A DNA stretch of 64,000 nt from contig NZ_AUFB01000012.1 in assembly GCF_000426285.1 (NCBI RefSeq), forward strand, positions 124,001 through 188,000, in the 5' to 3' direction. The translations under genes and the position numbers were made by a program. Positions 16,423 through 24,984 of the stretch are shown piece by piece. The notes under the pieces are model-generated. The model did no database searches. It was not told the DNA's origin and saw only the letters and a program-made list of their open reading frames with translations. The stretch's first letter is position 1. Each line of letters opens with the position of its first letter. This stretch comes from Rhizobium leucaenae USDA 9039 (GTDB lineage Bacteria; Pseudomonadota; Alphaproteobacteria; Rhizobiales; Rhizobiaceae).

Positions 16423-17142
16423 TCATTTCTGAACAGGCTGGGGCTGCCATATACCTTCGCGCTCCAAAATCCGTGTCGCAGCCACCTGCTCGGCGGCGCG
16501 CTTGGAGCGCTCTATACCAGTCTCGGGCGCGGTTCCCGTCACTTCTACCGTTACCGTGAAACGGGGATCATGATCCGGTCCGCTTCGGTCATCAACCCTG
16601 TAAACGGGCGTGACGCCGAATTTCGCGTGCGCCCACTCCTGCAATTCCGTCTTGGCATCGCGTCTTGCGCCATCGGGACGGATGGCGCGGCGCTCCCAAT
16701 AACGCAGAATGAATTTGCGCGCCACTTCGAGGCCGCCATCAAGATAAAGGGCCGCGATCAGGCTTTCCACCACATCGGCGCGCACGTTCAGCATGCGCTT
16801 GCCGGTGAGCTTCTTCACATCGGCGCCCGTGCGGATGAAGAGATGCAATTGCATCTCGTCGGCAACTTCGGCGCAGGTCTCGGCACTGACAAGCTGATTG
16901 AGGCGCACCGACAGTTCGCCCTCGGTCGCCGCGCCGAAGGTTCGAAAAAGAAGTTCGGCGATGCACAGGCCGAGAACCCGGTCGCCGAGAAATTCCAGCC
17001 GCTCGTAATTGCCGGCTTTGTGGGTGCGGGCGCTGGCATGCGTCAGAGCCCATTCGAGGCGCCCCTTCTCGGCGAATTCGTGGCCTATTGCGGCTTCAAG
17101 CCTGACACGATCCGCCTGCGGGAGCGTCTGCGTCTTCGTCAT
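16423..17142 (-). CDS. rnc: Ribonuclease III
   Basis: A 239-residue RNase III that cleaves double-stranded RNA, including rRNA precursors. The catalytic signature ERLEFLGD (residues 47-54) is intact, and a C-terminal double-stranded-RNA-binding domain ends the protein (RSKRAAEQVAATRILE). The ATG at 17142 is chosen because it forms an ATGA overlap with the lepB stop codon; upstream in-frame codons lie inside lepB. Translational coupling to lepB is likely. Confidence 0.95.
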   Translation of the reverse strand: MTKTQTLPQADRVRLEAAIGHEFAEKGRLEWALTHASARTHKAGNYERLEFLGDRVLGLCIAELLFRTFGAATEGELSVRLNQLVSAETCAEVADEMQLHLFIRTGADVKKLTGKRMLNVRADVVESLIAALYLDGGLEVARKFILRYWERRAIRPDGARRDAKTELQEWAHAKFGVTPVYRVDDRSGPDHDPRFTVTVEVTGTAPETGIERSKRAAEQVAATRILEREGIWQPQPVQK

Positions 17143-17885
17143 TCGACAACCTTGAAGAGGCGGTCCCAACGCATGTTGGTCGGCCATTTCCAAATTTCGC
17201 GGAACGAGGTGTCGTGACCGAGCGAGAAGAAGATGACGCTGGCACGACCGATCAGGTTCTCAGCCGGCACATAACCCACGTCGAAACGGCTGTCGTCGGA
17301 ATTGTCGCGGTTGTCACCCATCATGAAATAGCTGCCCGGAGGCACGACATATTCCTGCGTGTTGTCGCCGCGCGACGTCTGCGACAGGTCCAGTGTATCG
17401 TAGACCTTGCCGGTATCCGGCAGGCGCTCGCTGTAAACCGGGATATCGTCGCCCGGCTCCTGGCTGTAATCCGAGGCGAAGGTTCCGTGCGGCTCACGCG
17501 GAACAGCCTGACCGTTGATGTAGAGAATATCGTTCTTCACTTGAATACGGTCACCCGGCAGGCCGATGACGCGCTTGATATAATCGACATCCGGATTCGG
17601 CGGGAAACGGAAGACCACGACATCGCCCCGCTTCGGTTCGCTGCCGAAGATGCGGCCGCTGAACAGATCCGGCGAGAAAGGCAGAGAATATTTGGAATAA
17701 CCGTAAGCGAACTTATTGACGAAGATATAGTCGCCAACAAGAAGCGTGGGCATCATCGAGCCGGACGGAATGGTGAAGGGTTGAAATAGTACCGTGCGGA
17801 TGATCATGGCCAGGACCAGAGCCTGTACGATGACCTTTATGTTTTCCCACAGGACATTCTGCTGTTTTTCGGCTTTCTCGGACAC
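17139..17885 (-). CDS. lepB: Signal peptidase I
   Basis: A 248-residue type I signal peptidase that removes signal peptides from Sec- and Tat-exported proteins at the periplasmic face of the inner membrane. One N-terminal transmembrane helix (about residues 15-33) anchors it. The catalytic Ser43 (IPSGSMMPTL) and Lys104 (YIKRVIGLPGD) form the Ser/Lys dyad, and box E is GDNRDNSDDSR. Its stop overlaps the rnc start. It follows acpS by 115 bases on the same strand. Confidence 0.96.
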   Translation of the reverse strand: MSEKAEKQQNVLWENIKVIVQALVLAMIIRTVLFQPFTIPSGSMMPTLLVGDYIFVNKFAYGYSKYSLPFSPDLFSGRIFGSEPKRGDVVVFRFPPNPDVDYIKRVIGLPGDRIQVKNDILYINGQAVPREPHGTFASDYSQEPGDDIPVYSERLPDTGKVYDTLDLSQTSRGDNTQEYVVPPGSYFMMGDNRDNSDDSRFDVGYVPAENLIGRASVIFFSLGHDTSFREIWKWPTNMRWDRLFKVVE

Positions 17886-18000
17886 GCAGTCTTATTCCTT
17901 TTTCGCACCCCACCGGCGCACTTCACTTTCAGGCACTCTCTATCCGCTTCATACCACGGCGGCAATGGTGCAGGTATTAAAAGCGACACATGGTCGTCAT

Positions 18001-18405
18001 TCAGCCCGCAATCGGCAGCGCTTCGATGATCACAAAGGCTTGAGCGAGAGGAAAATCATCGGTTATCGTCAAATGAATGGCGGCGCGATGATTTTCCGGC
18101 AGCATTGCGGCCAGTCTTTTGGCGGCGCCGCCCGTCAACTGCATGGTCGGCTTGCCGCTTGGCAGATTGACGACGCCCATATCGCGCCAGAAAACGCCTT
18201 GCGCCAGACCGGTGCCCAGCGCCTTCGAGCAGGCTTCCTTGGCGGCGAAGCGCTTGGCGTATGACGCAGCCTTGTTCTTGCGCCCTTCGGATTTTGCGCG
18301 CTCGATATCGGTGAAACAGCGTTCGGTGAACCGTGTGCCGAAGCGTTCGATCGACTTTTCGATACGACGGATGTCGATGAGGTCGCTGCCTATCCCGATG
18401 ATCAT
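18001..18405 (-). CDS. acpS: Holo-[acyl-carrier-protein] synthase
   Basis: A 134-residue AcpS-type phosphopantetheinyl transferase. It moves 4'-phosphopantetheine from CoA to a serine of acyl carrier protein, activating fatty acid synthesis. The family N-terminus MIIGIGSDLIDIRRIE gives the metal ligand Asp8, and Glu57 lies in the second motif KRFAAKEACSKALG. Length and position in the cluster (39 bases after the DUF2062 gene, upstream of lepB) match other rhizobia. Confidence 0.95.
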   Translation of the reverse strand: MIIGIGSDLIDIRRIEKSIERFGTRFTERCFTDIERAKSEGRKNKAASYAKRFAAKEACSKALGTGLAQGVFWRDMGVVNLPSGKPTMQLTGGAAKRLAAMLPENHRAAIHLTITDDFPLAQAFVIIEALPIAG

Positions 18406-18444
18406 GAGAAAGCCCTCCAGCCGGCCGCTACGACGTTGCGTCCG

Positions 18445-19032
18445 TCAAACGCTCGATGCGTTTTCGGCAAGGGCCAGCCGTTCGCGTGCCCGCTCCATAA
18501 GCCGGGCCTTGCGGCGACTCTTGAAACTCTTCACCCCGTAGTAGGTCAATGCATAGACCACGACGCCCGTGACGATTGCCGGCGGAATGCCGCCGATCAG
18601 CATCGGCTTCAGGATAGGGTCCCAAAGCTGCAGGAGATCGCCCTTATGCCAAAGCGCCGGCAGATCGATGCCACCACTCTGGCCGCTGCTGTCGCGCGCC
18701 AGGATCAGATGACCGATTTCCCAGGTGAGACCCCAGATGAAAGGATAGGTGATGGGATTGCCCGCGGCCAGGCAGCCGAGCGCGGCCGCGATCACGTTGC
18801 CGCCTATGACATAGGCGATGATGATCGCCATGATGAAATGCACGCCGATGAAGGGTGTCCAGGACACGACGATGCCAGCGGCAAAGCCCGCTGCCACCGA
18901 ATGCGGCGAAGCGGCAAGACGCACCAGGCGTTTTCCAAAATATTGGAACGAACGAACGAAACCCTTGCGGGGCCAAAGGTGCTCCCGCAATTTTTCCCTC
19001 AAGGTCAGTGGTTTTCGGCGGCGAAATAACAT
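18445..19032 (-). CDS. DUF2062 family membrane protein
   Basis: A 195-residue protein with a basic N-terminus and about three hydrophobic segments (AAGFAAGIVVSWTPFIGVHF, ALGCLAAGNPITYPFIW and a C-terminal helix GGIPPAIVTGVVVYALTYY). The GNPITYPFIW stretch is characteristic of DUF2062. The C-terminus is basic and probably cytoplasmic. The function is unestablished; conservation at the head of the acpS-lepB-rnc-era operon suggests a link to envelope biogenesis, but that is inference. Confidence 0.87.
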   Translation of the reverse strand: MLFRRRKPLTLREKLREHLWPRKGFVRSFQYFGKRLVRLAASPHSVAAGFAAGIVVSWTPFIGVHFIMAIIIAYVIGGNVIAAALGCLAAGNPITYPFIWGLTWEIGHLILARDSSGQSGGIDLPALWHKGDLLQLWDPILKPMLIGGIPPAIVTGVVVYALTYYGVKSFKSRRKARLMERARERLALAENASSV

Positions 19033-19260
19033 GCGGCTTATCTAGTGCAGGGAGGGCCGTCATGACAAGGGCGGCGAAGCATATCATGCATCGATTATCC
19101 GACCGCGAGGCCGATGCTCTCCAGAGTGCCACATGTTCAACGAACAGGAACAGGCGCTCTGGCTTTATTGGACTCGGAACATCCTGTCTGCCTTAGGCGG
19201 AATACTCTTAGGGCGCGGCAATAGGCACGCCCCTTCCCATTTTGGAAGTATTGTCAGTGA

Positions 19261-19410
19261 TTAACGCTGACGGAACAGGCCGCGATCGACCTGACGCTGA
19301 CGATATTCAAGATCAAAACGGTCATGCGAGCCATTCAGATAGGCCATTTCACGTTCTTCAGCACTCGGAACCCGAAAGGCGCGGGCGACTTTCTTGATAG
19401 GACCAAACAT
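19261..19410 (-). CDS. DUF3563 family small protein
   Basis: A 49-codon gene that is easy to miss. It begins MFGPIKKVARAFRVPS and continues EEREMAYLNGSHDRFDLEYR, ending RQVDRGLFRQR before TAA. This pattern (short basic helix, then EREMAYLNxS-DR-DLE-RQR) matches the DUF3563 family of about 50-residue proteins found in rhizobia and other proteobacteria. The ATG at 19410 has a weak GAGAAG site upstream. No function is known. It lies alone between the DUF2062 gene and rsh/relA, all on the same strand. Confidence 0.75.
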   Translation of the reverse strand: MFGPIKKVARAFRVPSAEEREMAYLNGSHDRFDLEYRQRQVDRGLFRQR

Positions 19411-19587
19411 TGTCTTCTCTCATCTCTGTTTCGTTTCTTCGATGACCAGAAGATAGGCGTGACAAAGGTTAATTACCACAGCTCGAAAATAGAAGCAGCC
19501 ATGCAAATGGCGCATGCCTTGACCTCAACTCGGGCAATTATGATCATAAAATAATCACAAACTATGCAATCTCGCTGCAAAAGCTAA

Positions 19588-21813
19588 TTATTCGTAAAGC
19601 CGCTTCACGGTAGCGATGCAATCGAGTTCCTTGAGCTGCACCAGGAGCTGGTTGAGCTGGCGCAAATCCCAGACTTCGACATCCAGCGCCATCTCCGTAA
19701 AGTCGGCGGCAACGCGCACCGTATTGAGGAGACGGATGTTGACGTCGATATCGGCGACCGTCTGCGCGACCTTGGCGAGCGTGCCGGGCTCGTTCAAAGC
19801 GTTGATCAGGATGCGGGCGGTGAAGCGGGACTTGTTGGCCTCATCCAGATCCCAGCGCACGTCGATCCAGCGTTCCGGCTGGTCGTCGAAACGCTGCAGG
19901 ACCGGCGACTGGATGGGATAGATGGTGATGCCCTTGCCCTTTTCCATGATCCCGACGATGCGATCGCCGGGAACGGCACCGGTCGGAGCGAAATGCACCT
20001 CGACATCCGCCGCCAGGCCGCGGATCGGCAGGGCATCCACACCCTCGACGCTGGCGGCGAGATCCGCCTTGGTCTTGCCGGGGATCTTGAAGATCATACC
20101 CGCGGCGCTACGGACGTTGAACCAGCCTTCGTCGCCGGCGGGCTTGATCGTGACGCGCTCATCCTGGTGGTCGGGATAGACGGCCCGCAGCACGTCGAGC
20201 GACGACATCTCCCCTCGCCCGACGGCAGCAATCGCGTCCTCGACATCCTTCTGGCCGAGGCGATGCAGCGCGGGCTTCAGCGCTTCGCGCGAAAAGACCT
20301 TACCGGCGCGCTCGAAGGTGCGCTCCAGAATGCGATGGCCGAGGCCGGCATATTGCTTGCGAATGGCGAGGCGGGTTGCGCGGCGGATGGCGGCGCGCGC
20401 CTTGCCGGTTACGACGATCTCTTCCCAGGCCGCCGGTGGCACCTGTACGCCGGAGCGGATGATCTCGACTTCGTCGCCATTGGAGAGACGCGTCACCAAC
20501 GGCATGATGCGGCCGTTGATCTTGGCGCCAACGGTAGTATCGCCGATATTGGTGTGTACGGCATAGGCAAAATCGATCGGGGTCGCGCCGCGCGGCAGGG
20601 CGATCAACTTGCCCTTCGGCGTGAAGCAGAAGACCTGATCCTGAAACAGTTCCAGCTTGGTATGTTCGAGGAATTCTTCGGGGCTGTCGCCTTCCGCCAG
20701 CGCCTCGATGGTGTGGCGCAGCCAGGAATAGGCATTGCTTTCGCGCGACAGCAATTCACCATCACCATTGTTGTTGGTGCCGTCCTTATACAGCGTATGG
20801 GCAGCAATGCCGAACTCGGCGATCTCATGCATGCGCTTTGTGCGGATCTGCAGCTCGATGCGCTGGCTGGACGGGCCGACAATGGTGGTGTGCAGCGAAC
20901 GATAATCGTTCTGCTTCGGCGTGGAAATATAGTCCTTGAACCGACCTGGCACGACGCGCCACCGCGTGTGCACGATGCCGAGCGCGCGATAGCACGAAGG
21001 AACGTCATCGACGAGCAGGCGGAAACCGTAGACGTCGGAGAGCTGCTCGAAGGAAAGCGACTTCGACTGCATCTTGCGGAAGACCGAATAGGGCTTCTTC
21101 TGCCTGCCCTTGACCATGGCGTTGGCGAGGCCATTGGCGACCAGCAGGTCGCGCAATTCCGTCTCGATCTTCTTCACCAGGCCTTCGTTGCGCCGTGACA
21201 GTTCTTCAAGGCGCTTGGTGACTGTGTCATGCGCTTCCGGATTGATGTGGCGGAAGGAAAGCTCCTCCAGCTCTTCACGCATGTCCTGCATACCCATGCG
21301 GCCGGCAAGCGGCGCATAAATATCCATCGTCTCTTCGGAAATGCGGGCACGCTTCTCCGGCGACATATGGTCGAGCGTGCGCATATTATGCAGGCGGTCG
21401 GCCAGTTTGACCAAGAGCACACGGACATCGTCGGAAATGGCCAGCAGCAGCTTGCGGAGATTCTCTGCCTGCTTTGCCTTCTTGGTGACGAGATCGAGCT
21501 TCTTGATCTTGGTCAGGCCTTCGACGAGGCGGCCGATATCCTCGCCGAATAACTCATCGATTTCAGCCCGCGTCGCGGTCGTATCTTCGATCGTATCGTG
21601 CAGGAGGGCGACGGCGATCGTCGATTCATCCAAACGCATGTCTGTCAGAATGGCGGCAACTTCGAGAGGATGGGAAATATAGGGGTCGCCGCTGGCACGC
21701 TTCTGCTGCCCATGCTTCTGCATCGCATAAACATAGGCTTTGTTGAGAAGCGCTTCATTGGCATCGGGCTTGTATTTCTGCACACGCTCGACAAGCTCGT
21801 ATTGCCGCATCAT
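19588..21813 (-). CDS. relA: Bifunctional (p)ppGpp synthetase/hydrolase (Rsh)
   Basis: A 741-residue long RelA/SpoT homologue. It makes and degrades the stringent-response alarmone (p)ppGpp. The N-terminal HD hydrolase domain is intact (SHPLEVAAIL, ALLHDTIEDT), followed by the synthetase domain (KKPYSVFRKMQ, QNDYRSLHTT), a TGS domain (FTPKGKLIALPRGATPIDFAY) and a C-terminal ACT domain. As both catalytic halves look complete, it is probably the single bifunctional Rsh of the cell, as is usual in rhizobia. The ATG at 21813 is used; a TTG two codons upstream and the adjacent second ATG are alternatives. rpoZ lies 98 bases upstream on the same strand. Confidence 0.95.
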   Translation of the reverse strand: MMRQYELVERVQKYKPDANEALLNKAYVYAMQKHGQQKRASGDPYISHPLEVAAILTDMRLDESTIAVALLHDTIEDTTATRAEIDELFGEDIGRLVEGLTKIKKLDLVTKKAKQAENLRKLLLAISDDVRVLLVKLADRLHNMRTLDHMSPEKRARISEETMDIYAPLAGRMGMQDMREELEELSFRHINPEAHDTVTKRLEELSRRNEGLVKKIETELRDLLVANGLANAMVKGRQKKPYSVFRKMQSKSLSFEQLSDVYGFRLLVDDVPSCYRALGIVHTRWRVVPGRFKDYISTPKQNDYRSLHTTIVGPSSQRIELQIRTKRMHEIAEFGIAAHTLYKDGTNNNGDGELLSRESNAYSWLRHTIEALAEGDSPEEFLEHTKLELFQDQVFCFTPKGKLIALPRGATPIDFAYAVHTNIGDTTVGAKINGRIMPLVTRLSNGDEVEIIRSGVQVPPAAWEEIVVTGKARAAIRRATRLAIRKQYAGLGHRILERTFERAGKVFSREALKPALHRLGQKDVEDAIAAVGRGEMSSLDVLRAVYPDHQDERVTIKPAGDEGWFNVRSAAGMIFKIPGKTKADLAASVEGVDALPIRGLAADVEVHFAPTGAVPGDRIVGIMEKGKGITIYPIQSPVLQRFDDQPERWIDVRWDLDEANKSRFTARILINALNEPGTLAKVAQTVADIDVNIRLLNTVRVAADFTEMALDVEVWDLRQLNQLLVQLKELDCIATVKRLYE

Positions 21814-21911
21814 TCCCAAGCTACTCCCGCAAAATAAAAGCGCGCCAGTCTACGACCGGCGCACGCATTACTTCATCATATCGCTCTTGGTTAGAGCATC
21901 AAGCGCGACGA

Positions 21912-22316
21912 TCAGTAATCGTCGCTTTTTTCTGGCGGAACAAGACCTTCGATACCGGCGAGAAGCTCTTCTTCCGACATCTGGTCGAAGGTAACGGCTT
22001 CCGGCTGATCTTCTTCCTCATCGCCCGAAGCCGAAGCGGTGCCGCCGGCAGCCAGGAGGCTTGCCGGATCGGGCTCGGGCTCATCGACCTCGACGTGCTT
22101 CTGCAGCGAGTGGATCAGATCTTCCTTCAGATCGTCGGGAGACAGCGTCTCGTCGGCGATTTCGCGCAACGCGACGACGGGGTTCTTGTCGTTGTCACGG
22201 TCGATGGTGATCGAGGAACCCTGCGAAATCAGGCGAGCACGATGGCTGGCAAGCAGCACGAGTTCGAACCGGTTTTCTACTTTATCAATGCAATCTTCTA
22301 CTGTGACACGGGCCAT
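21912..22316 (-). CDS. rpoZ: RNA polymerase omega subunit
   Basis: A 134-residue omega subunit, which promotes RNA polymerase assembly and contributes to ppGpp binding in proteobacteria. The conserved N-terminal core MARVTVEDCIDKVENRFELVLLASHRAR is clear; the C-terminal half is an acidic tail typical of alphaproteobacterial omega (DEPEPDPASLL, EEEDQPEAV). Its position immediately upstream of rsh/relA is conserved in many bacteria and fits joint control of the stringent response. Confidence 0.95.
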   Translation of the reverse strand: MARVTVEDCIDKVENRFELVLLASHRARLISQGSSITIDRDNDKNPVVALREIADETLSPDDLKEDLIHSLQKHVEVDEPEPDPASLLAAGGTASASGDEEEDQPEAVTFDQMSEEELLAGIEGLVPPEKSDDY

Positions 22317-22627
22317 TGCCTGTCCTTTGCGGTCGTGATGTCGTCATCATGTCTCGGAGTAGCACGCCCGATACAAGCAAACGATGGCAAATTCAAGTTT
22401 TTCCTGCTTCAGGGCTCCCAATCCCTCCACAATGCGCTAAAATTCATTAGACAAATTACGTATTCAACCTTTGGTTGCTTGGAATATCATAAATCGTGCC
22501 CTAAATCTCGTTTATATGAATAATTCATAAAGTAATACGAATTATTCTTGGGCGTCATACAAGACATTGTTTTGACTGCATTTTGGATAAAAGTAATTGC
22601 GTTTTGGTAACAATGGATATGTAAGCG
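22317..22627. other. AT-rich divergent promoter region, rpoZ / NYN gene
   Basis: About 310 bases of AT-rich sequence between divergent genes, with no coding potential. It holds an 8-bp inverted repeat (listed separately). A TTGACT near 22571 could be a -35 box for the rightward gene, but no matching -10 at normal spacing is convincing. Confidence 0.6.
22518..22547. promoter_or_regulatory. AT-rich inverted repeat GAATAATT/AATTATTC
   Basis: Perfect 8-bp arms at 22518-22525 and 22540-22547 with a 14-base spacer, about 80 bases upstream of the NYN gene. Centre-to-centre distance is 22 bases, about two helical turns, which would suit a dimeric or tandem binding protein. It could be chance in AT-rich DNA. 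Confidence 0.35.
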
Positions 22628-23209
22628 ATGTTCGACCCACGCGAAAAAATTGCACTTTTTATAGACGGCGCCAATCTTTACGCTGCGTCGAAAAGTCTTG
22701 GTTTTGATATCGATTATCGCAAGCTGCTAAAGGCCTTCCAGAAGCGGGGATATCTGCTTCGGGCTTATTACTATACCGCACTTATCGAGGACCAAGAGTA
22801 TTCCTCGATCCGCCCGCTCATCGATTGGCTCGACTACAACGGCTACAAGGTCATTACCAAGCCGGCGAAGGAATTCACCGACTCCATGGGCCGCCGCAAG
22901 ATCAAGGGCAACATGGACATCGAGCTGGCAATTGACGCCATGGAGCAGTCAGAAACCGTCGATCATCTGGTCATCTTTTCCGGCGACGGCGATTTCACCA
23001 CCCTGGTGGAAGCATTGCAGCGCCGCGGCCGCAAAGTTTCCGTCATCTCCACGATGGCTACACAACCGCCGATGATCGCCGACGACTTGCGTCGCCAGGC
23101 GGATCACTTCATCGACCTTGTATCGCTGAAGGCCGAAATCGGCCGAGACCCTTCCGAGCGCCCGCAGCGCCCGGTTGAACCAGCGCCTGCCGTCGAAGTC
23201 GACGAATAA
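22628..23209 (+). CDS. NYN domain protein (LabA/DUF88 family)
   Basis: A 193-residue LabA-like PIN/NYN-fold protein, a family of putative RNases. The acidic metal-site residues are in place: Asp13 (ALFIDGANLY), the NMDIELAIDAM acidic pair and FSGDGDFTTLV. The last 25 residues are a Pro/Glu-rich tail. The ATG at 22628 is used; the ribosome-binding site is weak (GGATATG). It is convergent with smpB, the trans-translation factor, which makes an RNA-quality-control role tempting, but the convergent layout gives no operon support. RNase activity is inferred from the fold. Confidence 0.87.
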   Translation: MFDPREKIALFIDGANLYAASKSLGFDIDYRKLLKAFQKRGYLLRAYYYTALIEDQEYSSIRPLIDWLDYNGYKVITKPAKEFTDSMGRRKIKGNMDIELAIDAMEQSETVDHLVIFSGDGDFTTLVEALQRRGRKVSVISTMATQPPMIADDLRRQADHFIDLVSLKAEIGRDPSERPQRPVEPAPAVEVDE

Positions 23210-23218
23210 TCGAAGAAG

Positions 23219-23262
23219 TGCGGAGCTTCATCTCGCCGGTGCGGACGAGATAAAGCTTCGCA
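23219..23262. terminator. Long bidirectional hairpin between NYN gene and smpB
   Basis: A 17-base-pair stem with one G-T wobble and one mismatch (23219-23235 with 23246-23262) around a 10-base loop. It starts 10 bases after the NYN stop and ends 10 bases before the smpB stop, so it can serve both convergent genes. Confidence 0.7.
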
Positions 23263-23272
23263 TTCGCTTATC

Positions 23273-23752
23273 TCACCCATTATCCTTGAGCAGCCGGTTC
23301 TTCTGCCGGTTCCAATCGCGTTCCTTCTCGGACTCGCGCTTGTCGTGGATCTTCTTGCCCTTGGCGAGAGCCAGCTCCAGCTTGGCGCGGCCGCTATCGT
23401 TGAAATAAATCTTCAGCGGGATCAGCGTCATGCCCTCGCGATTGACGGCGGAGCGCAGCCGGCCGATCTCGCGGCCGGAGAGCAAAAGCTTGCGGCGGCG
23501 GCGCGGCTCATGATTGAAGCGGTTCGCCTGCAGATATTCCGGCAGATAGGAATTGATCAGCCAGATCTCGCCGTCCTCATCGGAGGCATAGGATTCGGCG
23601 ATGTTGGCCTTGCCTTCGCGCAGCGATTTGACCTCCGTGCCTTTCAGCACGAGCCCTGCCTCATAGGTATCGATGATCTCGTAGTTGAAGCGTGCCTTGC
23701 GGTTTTCCGCAACAATCTTCTTCACCACGCGTTGGCTGCCTTTGGGTGCCAT
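23273..23752 (-). CDS. smpB: SsrA-binding protein SmpB
   Basis: A 159-residue SmpB. It binds tmRNA and brings it to stalled ribosomes for trans-translation. The family core is clear: NRKARFNYEI, GLVLKGTEVKSLREGKANI and the C-terminal basic tail GKKIHDKRESEKERDW, which enters the mRNA channel. The ATG at 23752 is chosen because MAPKGSQRVVKK matches the family N-terminus; a purine-rich AGAAGAAG lies upstream. It follows dapA, separated by a hairpin. Confidence 0.95.
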   Translation of the reverse strand: MAPKGSQRVVKKIVAENRKARFNYEIIDTYEAGLVLKGTEVKSLREGKANIAESYASDEDGEIWLINSYLPEYLQANRFNHEPRRRRKLLLSGREIGRLRSAVNREGMTLIPLKIYFNDSGRAKLELALAKGKKIHDKRESEKERDWNRQKNRLLKDNG

Positions 23753-23825
23753 GATTCTTCTTCTTTTTCGTACGTCAATTCCGGCAGCGGTCACCGGCCC
23801 GACAAGGTTTCAAACCTTAAATAAG

Positions 23826-23859
23826 CGAGACCGCCCTCCTTGTGAAGAGAGCGGTCTCG
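23826..23859 (-). terminator. Hairpin after dapA
   Basis: Perfect 9-bp stem CGAGACCGC (23826-23834) with GCGGTCTCG (23851-23859), with partial inner pairing. On the coding strand of dapA it lies 35 bases after the stop and is followed by CTTATTTAAGG. It may terminate dapA or attenuate read-through to smpB. Confidence 0.6.
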
Positions 23860-23893
23860 ACAGGGGCATTTCGTGAGCGCGCTGGTGTTGCCG

Positions 23894-24778
23894 TCAGTCC
23901 AACAGACCGGCATGACGCATGGCAGCGTCGATCGCCGCCTCGGTGCTAGGCTCCAGTGTCGAGAGCAGCGGCGAGCGCACATTGCGGCTCATCCGGCCAA
24001 GGCGGGAAAGACCGTATTTCGCGCCGCAGACGCCGGGCTCCATGAAAATCGCCTTGTGCAGCGGCATCAGGCGATCCTGATAGTCCAGTGCCTTGGCATA
24101 ATCGCCGGCAAGCGTTGCCGCCTGGAAGTCGGCACAAAGGCGCGGCGCGACATTGGCGGTCACCGAGATACAGCCGACGCCGCCATGGGCGTTGAAGCCA
24201 AGGGCCGTCGCATCCTCGCCGGAAAGCTGGCGGAAGTCACGGCCGCAGGTGATGCGCTGTTCGGAAACGCGTTCGATCTTGCCGGTTGCATCCTTGACGC
24301 CGACGATATTGGCATGCGCATTGGCAAGCGCGCCCATCGTCTCCGGCGTCATATCGACGACCGAACGGCCGGGAATATTATAGATATAGATCGGCAGCTT
24401 CACCGCCTCGGCCACGGCCGAAAAATGTGCATAAAGCCCCTTCTGCGTCGGCTTGTTGTAGTAAGGCGTAACGACCAGAACCGCATTGGCGCCGACTTTC
24501 TCGGCATGCTGGGCAAGCTCGATCGCTTCGCGGGTATTGTTGGAACCGGCGCCGGCCATGACAGGGACGCGCTTGCCTGCCACCTCGATGCAAATCTCGA
24601 CGACGCGCTTGTGCTCATCATGCGACAGGGTCGGCGATTCACCCGTCGTGCCGACGGGAACGAGCCCGCTGCTGCCCTCTTTGATCTGCCAATCGACATG
24701 GGAAGCGAAGGACGCTTCGTCCACCTTGCCGGCGTCTGTGAAGGGCGTAACGAGTGCGGGAATGGACCCCTGGAACAT
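23894..24778 (-). CDS. dapA: 4-hydroxy-tetrahydrodipicolinate synthase
   Basis: A 294-residue DapA that condenses pyruvate with aspartate semialdehyde in the lysine/diaminopimelate pathway. The Schiff-base lysine is Lys162 (GVKDATG), and the catalytic triad residues Thr45 (PVGTTGES), Tyr107 (VTPYYNKP) and Tyr133 (IYNIPGR) are in place, so this is DapA proper and not a relaxed family member. The start at 24778 has a GAGG-type site (GAGGAGACTTGC). It is divergent from the lytic transglycosylase; both feed cell-wall metabolism. Confidence 0.93.
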   Translation of the reverse strand: MFQGSIPALVTPFTDAGKVDEASFASHVDWQIKEGSSGLVPVGTTGESPTLSHDEHKRVVEICIEVAGKRVPVMAGAGSNNTREAIELAQHAEKVGANAVLVVTPYYNKPTQKGLYAHFSAVAEAVKLPIYIYNIPGRSVVDMTPETMGALANAHANIVGVKDATGKIERVSEQRITCGRDFRQLSGEDATALGFNAHGGVGCISVTANVAPRLCADFQAATLAGDYAKALDYQDRLMPLHKAIFMEPGVCGAKYGLSRLGRMSRNVRSPLLSTLEPSTEAAIDAAMRHAGLLD

Positions 24779-24984
24779 GCAAGTCTCCTCGCGGCGCCGC
24801 TTTCATGCTTCAGCCGCAATCCATGGTTATGAATCCGCGCACCATAAAGCGCCCACTTGACGGCGACAAGCGCGCTTTCGATGGTAAAGGGCAGTTTCCG
24901 ATATCATAATTGATTGAAATTCGGGTCAACAGTAAGGTTTCGTTAATATAAACTTCGGCAAATGGAGGGGGCCTGGTTTTTGTT

